A stretch of DNA of 64,000 nucleotides from Chitinophagaceae bacterium (GCA_016721085.1 JADKJI010000009.1:1-64000), one strand, 5' to 3'. Counted from the first letter of the stretch, positions 49,830 to 58,695 are shown. The notes: generated by a model from the sequence alone, not told the origin. Made by a program: numbers and translations.

Positions 49830-50097
49830 TGTAGTCTTGAGTCGGGAAGTCCGAAAGTCCGAAAGTCCGGAAGAGAATACAAATACAAGTAGGGAAGTTA
49901 GGTAGTAGGGAAGTAAGGAAGTATTCATAAAGTTGGCAAAATAACCACGGAGACGCATTGGTTTCCTCTGCGTCTCCGCGTCTTAGCGGTAAAAAATAAA
50001 TTGTATTTCTCCTTCCCTACTTCCCTACTACCTAACTTCCCTACTTGTATTTGTATTCTCTTCCGGACTCCCGACTCAAGACTCCCGACTCCCGACT
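49830..50097. repeat. Composite inverted-repeat element F (best-preserved copy)
   Basis: Arms 49865-49921 and 50012-50068 are 57 bases each and complementary with a single mismatch (GTCCGGAAGAGAATACAAAT ... AGTAGGGAAGTTAGGTAGTA). Imperfect pairing continues outward through AGTCTTGAGTCGGGA on the left and its complement on the right. The core holds CGGAGACGCA (49948-49957) pairing with TGCGTCTCCG (49969-49978); compared with other copies the left core arm lacks one AGAGACG unit. It lies between divergent genes, so here it separates two promoters. No gene lies in the gap 49801-50147. Confidence 0.9.
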
Positions 50098-50102
50098 TGT
50101 AT

Positions 50103-50132
50103 TTTGCTGCTCCGCAAAACATCGTACCTTTT
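50103..50132 (+). promoter_or_regulatory. Candidate promoter of the molybdenum hydroxylase operon
   Basis: TTTG (50103-50106) and TACCTTTT (50125-50132) are separated by 18 bases, close to the Bacteroidota consensus. The start codon follows 15 bases later. The outer edge of element F ends only about 6 bases upstream. Confidence 0.45.
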
Positions 50133-50147
50133 TTCAAATTTTTTCCA

Positions 50148-50612
50148 ATGGCTTCTTTCCAATTGTCGGTAAACAATAAATCCTTTTCTGTTGAAGCGGA
50201 ACCGGATATGCCTTTGTTATGGGTTTTGAGGGATATGCTTGATCTCACCGGTACTAAATTCGGATGTGGGGTAAGTGCTTGTGGCGCTTGTACCGTTCTG
50301 ATAAATGACCATGCCATGCGGTCTTGCCAGGTGTCGGTGAAAGCTGCTGCAGGACAAACTATTACAACCATCGAAGGATTATCGGAAGATGGCACTCATC
50401 CGGTGCAAAAAGCCTGGGAAAAAGTGGCAGTTCCTCAGTGTGGGTATTGTCAAACAGGACAAATGATGACAGTGGTTGGGTTATTAAAACAAAATAAACG
50501 ACCTACTGAAGAAGAGATAGATGCGGTGATGAGCCAAAACCTTTGCCGTTGCGGTACTTATCACCGTATCAAGGAAGCAGTTCATCAGGTAATTGAGGAA
50601 ATCAATAAATAA
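50148..50612 (+). CDS. Molybdenum hydroxylase iron-sulfur subunit (IorA-like)
   Basis: This 154-residue protein carries two [2Fe-2S] clusters. The plant-ferredoxin-type cluster uses C40, C45, C48 and C60 (GCGVSACGACTV), and the second uses C98, C101, C133 and C135 (CGYCQTGQ and LCRCGTYHR). It matches the small subunit of isoquinoline 1-oxidoreductase-like enzymes that pass electrons from molybdenum to an external acceptor. The ATG at 50148 is chosen because upstream codons run into repeat element F. The large subunit follows 17 bases later; no FAD subunit is present. Confidence 0.9.
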   Translation: MASFQLSVNNKSFSVEAEPDMPLLWVLRDMLDLTGTKFGCGVSACGACTVLINDHAMRSCQVSVKAAAGQTITTIEGLSEDGTHPVQKAWEKVAVPQCGYCQTGQMMTVVGLLKQNKRPTEEEIDAVMSQNLCRCGTYHRIKEAVHQVIEEINK

Positions 50613-50629
50613 CCTTCATCTACAGAAAT

Positions 50630-52846
50630 ATGAAAAAAGTATCGATTGATCGTCGCCGTTTTATTAAGTTAAGCACCTTGTCTGGTGGAGGTTTGATGAT
50701 TGGATTTATGTTGCCGGGGTTGCCTTCATTTGGTCAGACAATACCGGATTGTGAATTTTTCCAGCCAAATGCATTAATACGAATCAGTAAAAATGGCGAA
50801 GTAACCATATTTGTAGCACGACAAGAAATGGGGCAGGGGGTCAACACCTCATTGCCTATGATTGTTGCTGATGAATTAGAAGCCGACTGGAAGAAAGTAA
50901 AGACTGAAATAGCTCCTTATGGCTCTATGGCAAATGGAGCGCATGATACCGGAGGTAGCCAAAGCGTACTTACTGATTATACCACGCTCCGTAAAGCAGG
51001 GGCAGTTGCAAAAGCCATGCTCGTTGCAGCTGCTGCAAAACAATGGAATATTAGTCCGGATAAATGTGCTGCAGACAACGGCACTGTAGTGAATACTACG
51101 AATATGAAAACCATCTCTTATGGAGAATTGGTATGTGTTGCAGCAACTCTACCTGTACCTGCTGAAGTGACATTGAAAAGTCCGAAAGATTTTAAACTGA
51201 TTGGAAAAGAACAGAAAAAGTCGAATCTAAAAGATATTCTTACAGGTAAGGCGAAATTCGGGATTGACCTTAAAGTACCTGGAATGGTGTATGCTTCAAT
51301 AGAACGTTGTCCTGTATTAGGTGGGAAATTAGTTTCAGTTAATGATTCAGAAGCGAAGGAAGTTGCCGGATTCATTAAAGTGGTAACGTATGAAGGAACT
51401 GGCAAACCTATGCATGTGCGACCAGGGGTCGCCGTTATTGCCACCTCTTTCTGGGCTGCTGAACAAGCCCGTGATTTACTTAAGATCAAATGGGATGTTG
51501 GACAAGGATATAAAGCAAATACGGTTGAATTGTTCAATACAATGGCAGTGAGATCTAAGCAGCCTGCTGCGATTGAAAAATTTAAAAAGGGGACAGTTAA
51601 TCCGATAAAAATAGCAAGTCAGAATTCACATATCGCTGAGTATAAAGAACCATTTCTTGCTCATGCAACTATGGAACCGGTAAACTTCATTGCACAGGTA
51701 AAAGGGGATAATTGTGAAATGTGGGGTGGATTGCAATTGCCCGATTGGACAGTTAATCAGGTTGCTGCAGATTGTGGTTTTAAGAAGGAGAATATAAAAG
51801 TAAACCTTGCAATGATTGGAGGAGGCTTTGGCAGAAGATTGCATTTCGAATTCGCTATTGAAGCTGTGAAAATTGCAAAACAGTTAGACACAGCCGTTAA
51901 AGTGATTTGGAATAGGAAAGATGATATCCGTTTCCAGGGGTACCGTCCAGCAAATTATCATAGGCTTGAAGCCAGCTGGAGTAAGTCGGGTGAGCTGCAA
52001 ACCTGGTATCATCATGTATTGTCAACATCCATTGCAGTAATGACTGATGGTCCCCAAACACCAGACCCATCCGAAAACCAGGGTGGTGCTATGGCTGACT
52101 TTTATTATAAAGTACCCAATGTTAAAACTGGCTATACTAATGTTGATTTCAATATAAATAGAGGATGGTTGCGTTCTGTGGAAATTTGTATGAATAGTTT
52201 CCCTGTAGAATCCTTTATTGATGAAGTGGCAAGAAAGATGAAAAAAGATCCATTAGCATTTCGATTGTCATTGCTTGATGGACGGGAAATGTTCTTGGTA
52301 GGTGAAGGTCCTGGTGCCATGAAACAATATCCACAACGGATTGCAAACGTATTAAAACTCGCTGCAGAAAAAATTGGGTATGACAGGCCTCGTAAAAAGA
52401 ATCACTTCATTGGTGTTGCCACCCATTCATTCATATTCGCTAAATCCTATGCAGCACATGCGATAGAAATAGAATTACTGGGCCCAAAAAATTTCAGGAT
52501 CAAAAGGGTAGTGGCAGCAATAGATTGTGGAATAGTTATCAACCCAGATGGATTAAAAAATCAAATGGAGGGTGGATTGGCTTTTGCACTTCAGCAAGCG
52601 TTAAAAGGAGAAATAACCATTCAGAATGGCAAAGTAGACCAAAGTGGTTTTCATAACTATCAGTTACTTCGTTATAATGAAATGCCCCCTGTTGAAATTT
52701 ATACCATTGCCAGTGAAGAGGAACCCGGAGGCGTAGGAGAAGTAGGCTTACCCACCGTAGCACCTGCGCTCTGCAATGCACTTGCAGCAGCAGGGTACAG
52801 GCCGAGGAGTTTGCCTTTGAAGAATGAGGGGTTTTCCTGGGGGTAA
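50630..52846 (+). CDS. Molybdenum-binding hydroxylase large subunit (IorB-like)
   Basis: The 738-residue protein begins with a twin-arginine-type signal (DRRRFIKLSTLSGGGLMIGF), so the complex is probably exported folded to the periplasm. GKAKFGIDLKVPGMVYASIE, MIGGGFGRRL and the C-terminal EEPGGVGEVGLPTVAPA (with the catalytic-type E in GVGE) match the molybdopterin-binding domains of isoquinoline oxidoreductase beta subunits and related aldehyde dehydrogenases. Substrate may be an N-heterocycle or aldehyde. Without an FAD subunit, electrons should go to a cytochrome; a cytochrome c gene lies 2 kb downstream. No cofactor-insertion (XdhC-like) gene is nearby. Confidence 0.88.
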   Translation: MKKVSIDRRRFIKLSTLSGGGLMIGFMLPGLPSFGQTIPDCEFFQPNALIRISKNGEVTIFVARQEMGQGVNTSLPMIVADELEADWKKVKTEIAPYGSMANGAHDTGGSQSVLTDYTTLRKAGAVAKAMLVAAAAKQWNISPDKCAADNGTVVNTTNMKTISYGELVCVAATLPVPAEVTLKSPKDFKLIGKEQKKSNLKDILTGKAKFGIDLKVPGMVYASIERCPVLGGKLVSVNDSEAKEVAGFIKVVTYEGTGKPMHVRPGVAVIATSFWAAEQARDLLKIKWDVGQGYKANTVELFNTMAVRSKQPAAIEKFKKGTVNPIKIASQNSHIAEYKEPFLAHATMEPVNFIAQVKGDNCEMWGGLQLPDWTVNQVAADCGFKKENIKVNLAMIGGGFGRRLHFEFAIEAVKIAKQLDTAVKVIWNRKDDIRFQGYRPANYHRLEASWSKSGELQTWYHHVLSTSIAVMTDGPQTPDPSENQGGAMADFYYKVPNVKTGYTNVDFNINRGWLRSVEICMNSFPVESFIDEVARKMKKDPLAFRLSLLDGREMFLVGEGPGAMKQYPQRIANVLKLAAEKIGYDRPRKKNHFIGVATHSFIFAKSYAAHAIEIELLGPKNFRIKRVVAAIDCGIVINPDGLKNQMEGGLAFALQQALKGEITIQNGKVDQSGFHNYQLLRYNEMPPVEIYTIASEEEPGGVGEVGLPTVAPALCNALAAAGYRPRSLPLKNEGFSWG

Positions 52847-52856
52847 TGCTTTTTTT

Positions 52857-53009
52857 ATTTTGCCTAAGGCTTAAAGCCTAAAGCTTAAGGCCTAATTTAT
52901 TATCTGTACGAAGTTTTTGACTTCGAATAGAACTTCCGTAGTTCACAAAATAATTGGGCAGTTCTCTGAATATAGCTTTAGGCTTTAGGCCTTAAGCCTT
53001 AGGCAAAAT
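52857..53009. repeat. Giant inverted repeat of GCCTAAA units between convergent genes
   Basis: Left arm 52857-52895 and right arm 52971-53009 are near-perfect complements built from GCCTAAA/GCTTAAG words (TTTTGCCTAAGGCTTAAAGC and reverse). The 75-base spacer contains a small stem CGAAGT-TTTTG-ACTTCG. The position between the convergent iorB-like and amidohydrolase genes and the short-tandem-unit arms mirror the other composite elements, but the sequence is unrelated. Confidence 0.85.
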
Positions 53010-53016
53010 CCAAAGC

Positions 53017-54735
53017 TTATTGAATAAAGTACACCTTCGCAATCTTCCCCTTCTCTACCACATAAATCGCAATTGCCTTAAGTGGTTTATTACCAAAACC
53101 AGTTACACTTTCATGATCGATAATGGTATTGCCCTGAACAATTCTTTCTGTTACCTGGCAATGTAATGATGGTACCTGTTTGAACATTTCACCATATTCC
53201 TTTCGCATCTGTTCTTTGCCCTTTCCAATAGATTTATTGGGAAATTCAAAGAGTTCCACATCATCTGAATAGGTTGCAAGGAAACCTTCAATGTCGTGAA
53301 GATTATAAGCATTGAGTTGCTGCTGTACAATTAATTCAGGACTATTAGGTAAAAGACTATCTGTAGACATAGCAACACCTCGGTGATAGATAGTTTTTAT
53401 ATTGGTAAGTGCTGATAGGTCTTCTAATGGGTTTTTATCTAATAGAAGCATATCTGCCACTTTGCCTTTTTCTATACTTCCATAAGATGTCTCTTTGCCA
53501 AATCCTTTTGCTGCATTGATAGTAGCAGATTGAAGAATAGCCAGATTGCTTAATCCTGCTTTACGCATAGCAAGAAATTCATCGTACAAAGAACTGGCGT
53601 GATGAGTGCCGATATTTCCTGCATCTGTTCCAGACACCACTAAAACTCCTTTATCCTGAGCCAGTTTTAGATTGATCAACATGGTGGAATCATCTTTAGA
53701 AGGTACTGGAAAATTCTTTTTCATCTTTTTATAATCGAAAGGCAGTTTAGTTTTTTCGATGTGTTGAATATCCATCAAACTACCTAACATGAAAGGGTTT
53801 GCATATTTCTGGTCATAGGCACTATATGCGAACTCTTGGGTAAACGTGCGACTATAGTTTTGTGCAACCAGTAATGTTGGGATATAAACGGTTTTATGTG
53901 ATTTTAGAAGATCCAATAATGTATCGTTAAGCACCTTATCGTCCACGCTATGTACCAATATGTCCGTTCCATTTTCAACAGCCAGTTTTGCCGTTTCAAA
54001 TTCAGTGGCATGAACGGCAACCTTTAATCCATTTGCATGACTTTCATCTATAGCAGCTTTTACAATAGGAAGAGTTGTAGTCGCTTTTTGTCCAGGCAAT
54101 ACGATATACCAAATTTTGATAAAGTCGGGTTTAAGTGGCAATTGTTTTTTTACCAGCTCTCTCGCTTCCTCTGCATTATTCACTTTAATGATGGGAGGGT
54201 CTTTCTTATCAAGATTTGGTGGTTGGTAAGTAGAAATCAATGGACCTGTTACCCAGGCATTCGGGTACTTAGAGTTCTTCTCCGCTTCAGACCTAACAGT
54301 ATAATTGCTCATAGGACCACCAACATCAATCACTGTGGTAATTCCACAAGCCAGATAACGATTCATAATATCTGCCCTATTCTCTTTTATCCATTGCTGA
54401 TCTTTTTCGTATGGTGAAATGGCCGATAAATTATATCCATCCGGACGAGTGTATAGTCCACCGCTTTGAAAAAAATGAATATGACCATCAACCAATCCTG
54501 GAGCAATAAATTTTCCGGTTACATCAATTATTATTGTTGTTGGCGGAATCTTGATTTTCTTAAAAGGACCGACAGCGGTAATTCTGTTGCTATCTACTAT
54601 GATAGTTTGGTCTGCATCTGCTTTACCTGTAATTACATTAACAATTGTAGCGTGTGTTAAGGCGAAACTGCTATTGGTCTGTGCGTTTACAAAAAGGGTG
54701 CTGATTGTAAAGTGCAGTAGAAAGTATATACGCAT
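53017..54735 (-). CDS. Secreted amidohydrolase with C-terminal NTF2/SnoaL-like domain
   Basis: A signal peptide (MRIYFLLHFTISTLFVNAQ) precedes an imidazolonepropionase-type amidohydrolase domain: the metal ligands are in GLVDGHIHFF, VAVHATEF and SGTDAGNIG, and KPDFIKIW may supply the bridging lysine. The last 120 residues (QQLNAYNLHDIEGFLATYSD, GKEQMRKEYGEMF, HESVTGFG) form a SnoaL/NTF2-like fold that is fused rather than separate. Hydrolysis of a cyclic amide or peptide-like substrate in the periplasm is a reasonable inference; the substrate is unknown. Confidence 0.85.
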   Translation of the reverse strand: MRIYFLLHFTISTLFVNAQTNSSFALTHATIVNVITGKADADQTIIVDSNRITAVGPFKKIKIPPTTIIIDVTGKFIAPGLVDGHIHFFQSGGLYTRPDGYNLSAISPYEKDQQWIKENRADIMNRYLACGITTVIDVGGPMSNYTVRSEAEKNSKYPNAWVTGPLISTYQPPNLDKKDPPIIKVNNAEEARELVKKQLPLKPDFIKIWYIVLPGQKATTTLPIVKAAIDESHANGLKVAVHATEFETAKLAVENGTDILVHSVDDKVLNDTLLDLLKSHKTVYIPTLLVAQNYSRTFTQEFAYSAYDQKYANPFMLGSLMDIQHIEKTKLPFDYKKMKKNFPVPSKDDSTMLINLKLAQDKGVLVVSGTDAGNIGTHHASSLYDEFLAMRKAGLSNLAILQSATINAAKGFGKETSYGSIEKGKVADMLLLDKNPLEDLSALTNIKTIYHRGVAMSTDSLLPNSPELIVQQQLNAYNLHDIEGFLATYSDDVELFEFPNKSIGKGKEQMRKEYGEMFKQVPSLHCQVTERIVQGNTIIDHESVTGFGNKPLKAIAIYVVEKGKIAKVYFIQ

Positions 54736-54779
54736 TCAATTATTTTTATTCGTTTTACTAGTAAAGTATAAGGTATTGA

Positions 54780-55411
54780 TTATTTTTTTAATACTATCAA
54801 ATTCGGAGGAGTTGGGGCAGGCACCAAATTAGTTACTGCTGGCAAAGACCTTAAGTAAAGGAACATATCTGATAATTCTTCATCAGTTAATTTTCCTAAA
54901 GCTGGCCAGGGCATTGGGGAAGAATTGGGCGACCACCCTCTTGCACGAGATGCTTTCCTGTTCTCATAGCTCCGATAAAATTGGCAGCTGTCCAGCTACC
55001 AATACCAGTAGTTGAATCTGGAGTAAGGTTAGCGGCATGAGTCATTCCCCATGGTCCAATAGCTGTTGTTAAGTCGGCCGACATAAGAATCCAGTTGCCT
55101 GGTTTTGTAGCATCATAAGTAATGTCGGGAAGTGGTGAATTGGCGGTGTGGCCAGAAAGCAACCTTGTTGTATCAGGTATTGGACCCATTGGGGTCATTA
55201 TTTTTGGAGAATGACAGTCATTACATCCTCCGATATGAACAAGAGCAGCACCTTTAGCAATCCGGTCCATATCAGTAACCACTTTTGCCGTTGAAGTGTC
55301 TGGGTTACTGGCTTTTTCAGGAGCGGAAGATGTACAAAAAAATTGAGAGGATATTACAGAAAGGGTTAATAAGCCAATTAGGCTTTTTGTTACAAAAGAA
55401 TTAGGTCGCAT
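54780..55411 (-). CDS. Mono-heme cytochrome c lipoprotein
   Basis: The leader ends in a lipobox-like SSQFFC (Cys26). The heme site is CNDCH at residues 63-67 and the distal Met is probably in PPMPWPAL. One base missing near 54914 converts this part to QCPGQL and a stop; the continued frame reads LGKLTDEELSDMFLYLRSLP and ends at 54780, giving about 210 residues as expected for a cytochrome c of the c-alcohol-dehydrogenase subunit type. It is outer- or inner-membrane anchored in the periplasm and is a plausible electron acceptor for the nearby molybdenum hydroxylase, though on the opposite strand. Confidence 0.78.
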
Positions 55412-55519
55412 AGCAAGTTGTTTTGTTAGCAGGTTAAAATTGTATTAGCCGACTACCTGAATCCGTCATTCTGAGTAAGTAGTTCAGCAACTGTTGGCAC
55501 TGTAAAATTAGGGAACTTA

Positions 55520-56002
55520 TTAAAAGGCACCTATAGCTTCCATAGCTACAATCTTTTCTAGATGTGTTTTATCTGTAGTGTCGAATCTATCCAATTCTTC
55601 ACTATCCACATCTAAAATGGCAACTATGTTTCCATTCCTGAAAACGGGGACAACGATTTCTGATTTTGATAGGCTGCTGCAAGCAATATGGCCTGGAAAT
55701 TTTTCAACATCAGGTACTATCAGTGTTTCTTGTTTAGCCCAGCTGCTGCCGCATACTCCTCTTCCTTTGGCGATGCGGGTGCAGGCAACTGGACCCTGAA
55801 ACGGGCCTAAAACCAATTCATTTCCTTTTACCAGGTAAAAACCAACCCAAAACCAGCCAAACTGTTCTTTGAGGGCGGCGGTAATATTTGCCAGGTTTGC
55901 TACCAGGTCATCTTCCCCGGTCAATATTCCGCTAATCTGAGGTAATAAGGACTCATATTGTTCCTCTTTGCTGCCCTTACTGATTGCCAAATCTTCTGCC
56001 AT
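55520..56002 (-). CDS. msrC: Free methionine-(R)-sulfoxide reductase (GAF domain)
   Basis: A single GAF domain of 160 residues. The three catalytic-type cysteines of fRMsr enzymes are C74 (PVACTRIAKG), C84 (GRGVCGSS) and C108 (GHIACSS), and SEIVVPVFRNGNIVAILDVDS matches the family C-terminus. It reduces free Met-R-sulfoxide with thioredoxin. A TATTTTTG box lies 16-23 bases upstream, divergent from the DUF4399 gene. Confidence 0.9.
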   Translation of the reverse strand: MAEDLAISKGSKEEQYESLLPQISGILTGEDDLVANLANITAALKEQFGWFWVGFYLVKGNELVLGPFQGPVACTRIAKGRGVCGSSWAKQETLIVPDVEKFPGHIACSSLSKSEIVVPVFRNGNIVAILDVDSEELDRFDTTDKTHLEKIVAMEAIGAF

Positions 56003-56017
56003 ACATGAATTTTCAGA

Positions 56018-56025
56018 GCAAAAAT
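56018..56025 (-). promoter_or_regulatory. Candidate -7 element of msrC
   Basis: The minus strand reads TATTTTTG (TAnnTTTG consensus) 16 bases from the start codon. A -33 element at the usual distance is not convincing. Confidence 0.35.
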
Positions 56026-56089
56026 ACGTACTGTCAATTTAAAAACGTCGGGGTATGTTAATGTGAGAAAGTTCTGCCTATTTATGCTT

Positions 56090-56097
56090 TACCTTTG
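56090..56097 (+). promoter_or_regulatory. Candidate -7 element of the DUF4399 gene
   Basis: TACCTTTG matches TAnnTTTG and lies 18 bases before the ATG. It is divergent from the msrC element with about 65 bases between the two. Confidence 0.4.
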
Positions 56098-56115
56098 CCA
56101 AAATACTAAAATCAT

Positions 56116-56619
56116 ATGTTTCGAAAACTATTAGCTGTTACTGCCATTGCTGTAACAATTGCCTCCTGCAACAGTGAAACAAAAACTGCTGACACTGAAA
56201 AAAAAGATACTATGACCATGAACCATGACGACCATGGTACTATGGCAAATACGGATATCCCGGCTTTACCTGCTATACCTGACGGAGCGAAAGTTTATTT
56301 TAAGAACCTTAAGGAAGGTCAAACTGTCACTTCTCCTTTTACAGTTGAGATGGCCTCTGAGAAGTTAAGTGTGGATACGGCGAATGGTAAGGTTAAGGAT
56401 GCATCAGGCCATTACCATATACTTATCGGTTTAGATTCAACAGCGGCAGGTCTTGTTGTACCTAAAGATTCCACTCACATTCATTTTGGGAATGCTCAAA
56501 CCGCTACTGAATTGAAACTGACGCCTGGAAAGTATAAACTTACCTTACAATTTGCAGATGCCCTTCATCGTTCTTATGGTGGTAAACTGGCAACTAGTGT
56601 GAACGTAACTGTTAAATAA
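56116..56619 (+). CDS. DUF4399 domain lipoprotein
   Basis: The signal MFRKLLAVTAIAVTIASC gives a lipidated Cys18. A His/Asp-rich linker (MTMNHDDHGTMAN) is followed by the DUF4399 domain: VYFKNLKEGQTVTSPFTVEM, HYHILIGLD, DSTHIHFGNAQT and PGKYKLTLQFADALHRSYG. The many histidines suggest possible metal or anion binding, but family function is unknown. It has its own -7 box and terminator and is therefore monocistronic. Confidence 0.85.
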   Translation: MFRKLLAVTAIAVTIASCNSETKTADTEKKDTMTMNHDDHGTMANTDIPALPAIPDGAKVYFKNLKEGQTVTSPFTVEMASEKLSVDTANGKVKDASGHYHILIGLDSTAAGLVVPKDSTHIHFGNAQTATELKLTPGKYKLTLQFADALHRSYGGKLATSVNVTVK

Positions 56620-56644
56620 TCTTTTACACCAATAATCATATTCG

Positions 56645-56688
56645 AAAAGGCTATGACGGTTACTAACCGTTATGGCCTTTTGTTTTTT
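56645..56688 (+). terminator. Intrinsic terminator of the DUF4399 gene
   Basis: AAAAGGCTATGACGGTT (56645-56661) pairs with AACCGTTATGGCCTTTT (56665-56681) with two G-U pairs, followed by GTTTTTTT. Confidence 0.85.
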
Positions 56689-56728
56689 TATGTAACTTTA
56701 AGTCCGATATACATTGAAACGGTATTGT

Positions 56729-58672
56729 ATGTACAAAACTCTATTCCCATCGATTTTTTTCCTCCTATTGATTTCGTTTAGTGTAAACGCCCAAATGCAG
56801 TCGCCCGACGGAGAAGGAAGTTCTCAGGCAGCAGGATTGAAAAAATTAGACAAGAAAGCTAAGTATGGAATCTATCAGGCTGAAAAAGAATTCAATTTCT
56901 CTACAGGAAAAGGAATTGATGATCTTCCGGTTGTAGTAGCCCGTGAAACAGGAAACGTTGAAATGGTATCGATTGATTCCAAAGTTCAGGTAGGCTACCT
57001 GCTTCCATATAATAATTTTGTGAAGCTTAAGGATTACGACTTTGGAATTTTTTACAAAAACAATTTCAAAAGCCAGAAGTATCCTCCAGAGAAAATTTCA
57101 TTGACAGATGAGTCTATATTCTTTGATGATAATTTTGGAATGTTTTATGGTTTTCGGGCTGAAGAGGCTGGGCAACGGTGTCGCTTCCAATATGATTATG
57201 AGTACACAGATGCAAAATATCTTACCCGGATATTTTTTCATCAGGGCATCCCTGCCAAACAGCAAGTGATACGATTTAAAGTGCCATCATGGCTCGACCT
57301 GGATATCATTGAGAAGAATTTCGGAACTTATAAAATCAAAAAAGAAGTTAAGAAGGATAAGAATTTCAACATCTATACTTATACTGCAGAAAACATGATG
57401 GGCTCTAAGCAAGAACCTTCATCTCTTGCCCGCCCTTATTACCTTCCTCATTTGGTGATTACTGTAAGGTCATTCTTACTGAATAATAAAAAGATCAACT
57501 GTCTGCAATCGCTTGATGATATGTATTCATGGTATAACCTGCTCTATAAGAAAGCAGGAAATAAGACTGATGATCTGAAACCAACGGTAGAACAACTTAC
57601 AAAAGGACTGTCTTCAGATGAAGCCAAAATTAAAGCTCTTTATTATTGGGTTCAGGATAATATACGATATATAGCATTCGAAGAAGGATATTCAGGATAT
57701 GTACCTCAGTCAACACAGGAAGTATTCAAGAATAAGTATGGTGATTGTAAGGGCATGGCCAATATATTGACAGAGATGTTGAAGATAGCTGGGTATGATG
57801 CTCATTTTTCGTGGATTGGTACCAGGGAAATTCCTTATGATCGGAAGGAGATTCAATCCCTTTGTGTTGATAACCATGCCATCTGTGTACTTTATTTTAA
57901 CGGGAAAACCTATTTCCTTGATGGTACTGAAAAATATGGTCCTTTCGGAAGAGATGCTTATCGAATCCAGGGTAAGAATGTATTGGTTCAGGATGGAGAC
58001 AAGTATAAAGTGGAAATAGTGCCTTTGCCTGGACTGGAAGAAAATCAGATTGTTACAAAAGCCACTCTTGGATTGAAGGGGGATAAAATTACAGGCCATG
58101 TGAAAATTAGTTTTGATGGAGAATCACGTAGTTTCTTTCATTATATATACAATGCCATTCCAGCTTCCAAAAGGAAAGAGTTCATTAATCATATGGTGGA
58201 ATTGAATAATAGTAATGCAGAAGTTACCAATGTGAAGACATCTGATTTCAAAAACAGGGATGTACCGATTGTTCTGGAAGCTGATATTGAAATAAGCAAT
58301 CAGGTTACAAAAGCTGGCAATCAATTATACACTTCCATCGATTTCTTCCCAGAAACTATAACAGGCTTAATTCCTGCAGATAATCGCCAGAATCCTTTTG
58401 ATCTCGACAATGTATTCATGTCGGTAGATGAGATAACTCTTGACTTGCCTTCAAATGTAAAGCCGGGAGTTTTGCCAAAGAATTTCCAGGCAACTTTCTC
58501 TAAAAACAGTATGGAGGCGGTATATTCAAGTACTTCAAATAAGATTACACTAAAGAAAAAATTCCAGTTGGGTACTCCGGTAATTTATCCGGAAGAGTTT
58601 ACAGGGTGGAAGGAATATCTTAGTAAGATCAGGGAATTCAACAGACAAAACATGACATTGACCATTCAATAA
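56729..58672 (+). CDS. DUF3857/transglutaminase-like secreted protein (complete triad)
   Basis: The ATG at 56729 starts a signal peptide (MYKTLFPSIFFLLLISFSVN). The N-terminal half is a beta-sandwich DUF3857 region; the transglutaminase core carries the Cys in KYGDCKGMANIL, His in CVDNHAICVLYF and Asp in KTYFLDGTEKYG, so the papain-like triad is intact. A C-terminal DUF3858-like beta region ends NRQNMTLTIQ. Such proteins may crosslink or cleave peptides in the periplasm; the role is not established. A second DUF3857 protein follows 23 bases later, so they form an operon. Confidence 0.85.
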   Translation: MYKTLFPSIFFLLLISFSVNAQMQSPDGEGSSQAAGLKKLDKKAKYGIYQAEKEFNFSTGKGIDDLPVVVARETGNVEMVSIDSKVQVGYLLPYNNFVKLKDYDFGIFYKNNFKSQKYPPEKISLTDESIFFDDNFGMFYGFRAEEAGQRCRFQYDYEYTDAKYLTRIFFHQGIPAKQQVIRFKVPSWLDLDIIEKNFGTYKIKKEVKKDKNFNIYTYTAENMMGSKQEPSSLARPYYLPHLVITVRSFLLNNKKINCLQSLDDMYSWYNLLYKKAGNKTDDLKPTVEQLTKGLSSDEAKIKALYYWVQDNIRYIAFEEGYSGYVPQSTQEVFKNKYGDCKGMANILTEMLKIAGYDAHFSWIGTREIPYDRKEIQSLCVDNHAICVLYFNGKTYFLDGTEKYGPFGRDAYRIQGKNVLVQDGDKYKVEIVPLPGLEENQIVTKATLGLKGDKITGHVKISFDGESRSFFHYIYNAIPASKRKEFINHMVELNNSNAEVTNVKTSDFKNRDVPIVLEADIEISNQVTKAGNQLYTSIDFFPETITGLIPADNRQNPFDLDNVFMSVDEITLDLPSNVKPGVLPKNFQATFSKNSMEAVYSSTSNKITLKKKFQLGTPVIYPEEFTGWKEYLSKIREFNRQNMTLTIQ

Positions 58673-58695
58673 TCGATATCTATAAAGTGCCATTT

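Noticed and set aside
49925..50395. Minus-strand frame across element F and the iorA-like gene
   Set aside because: It runs through the palindromic repeat and opposite the clear 2Fe-2S subunit.
54037..54417. 126-codon plus-strand frame
   Set aside because: It is the shadow of the amidohydrolase gene and lacks recognisable motifs.
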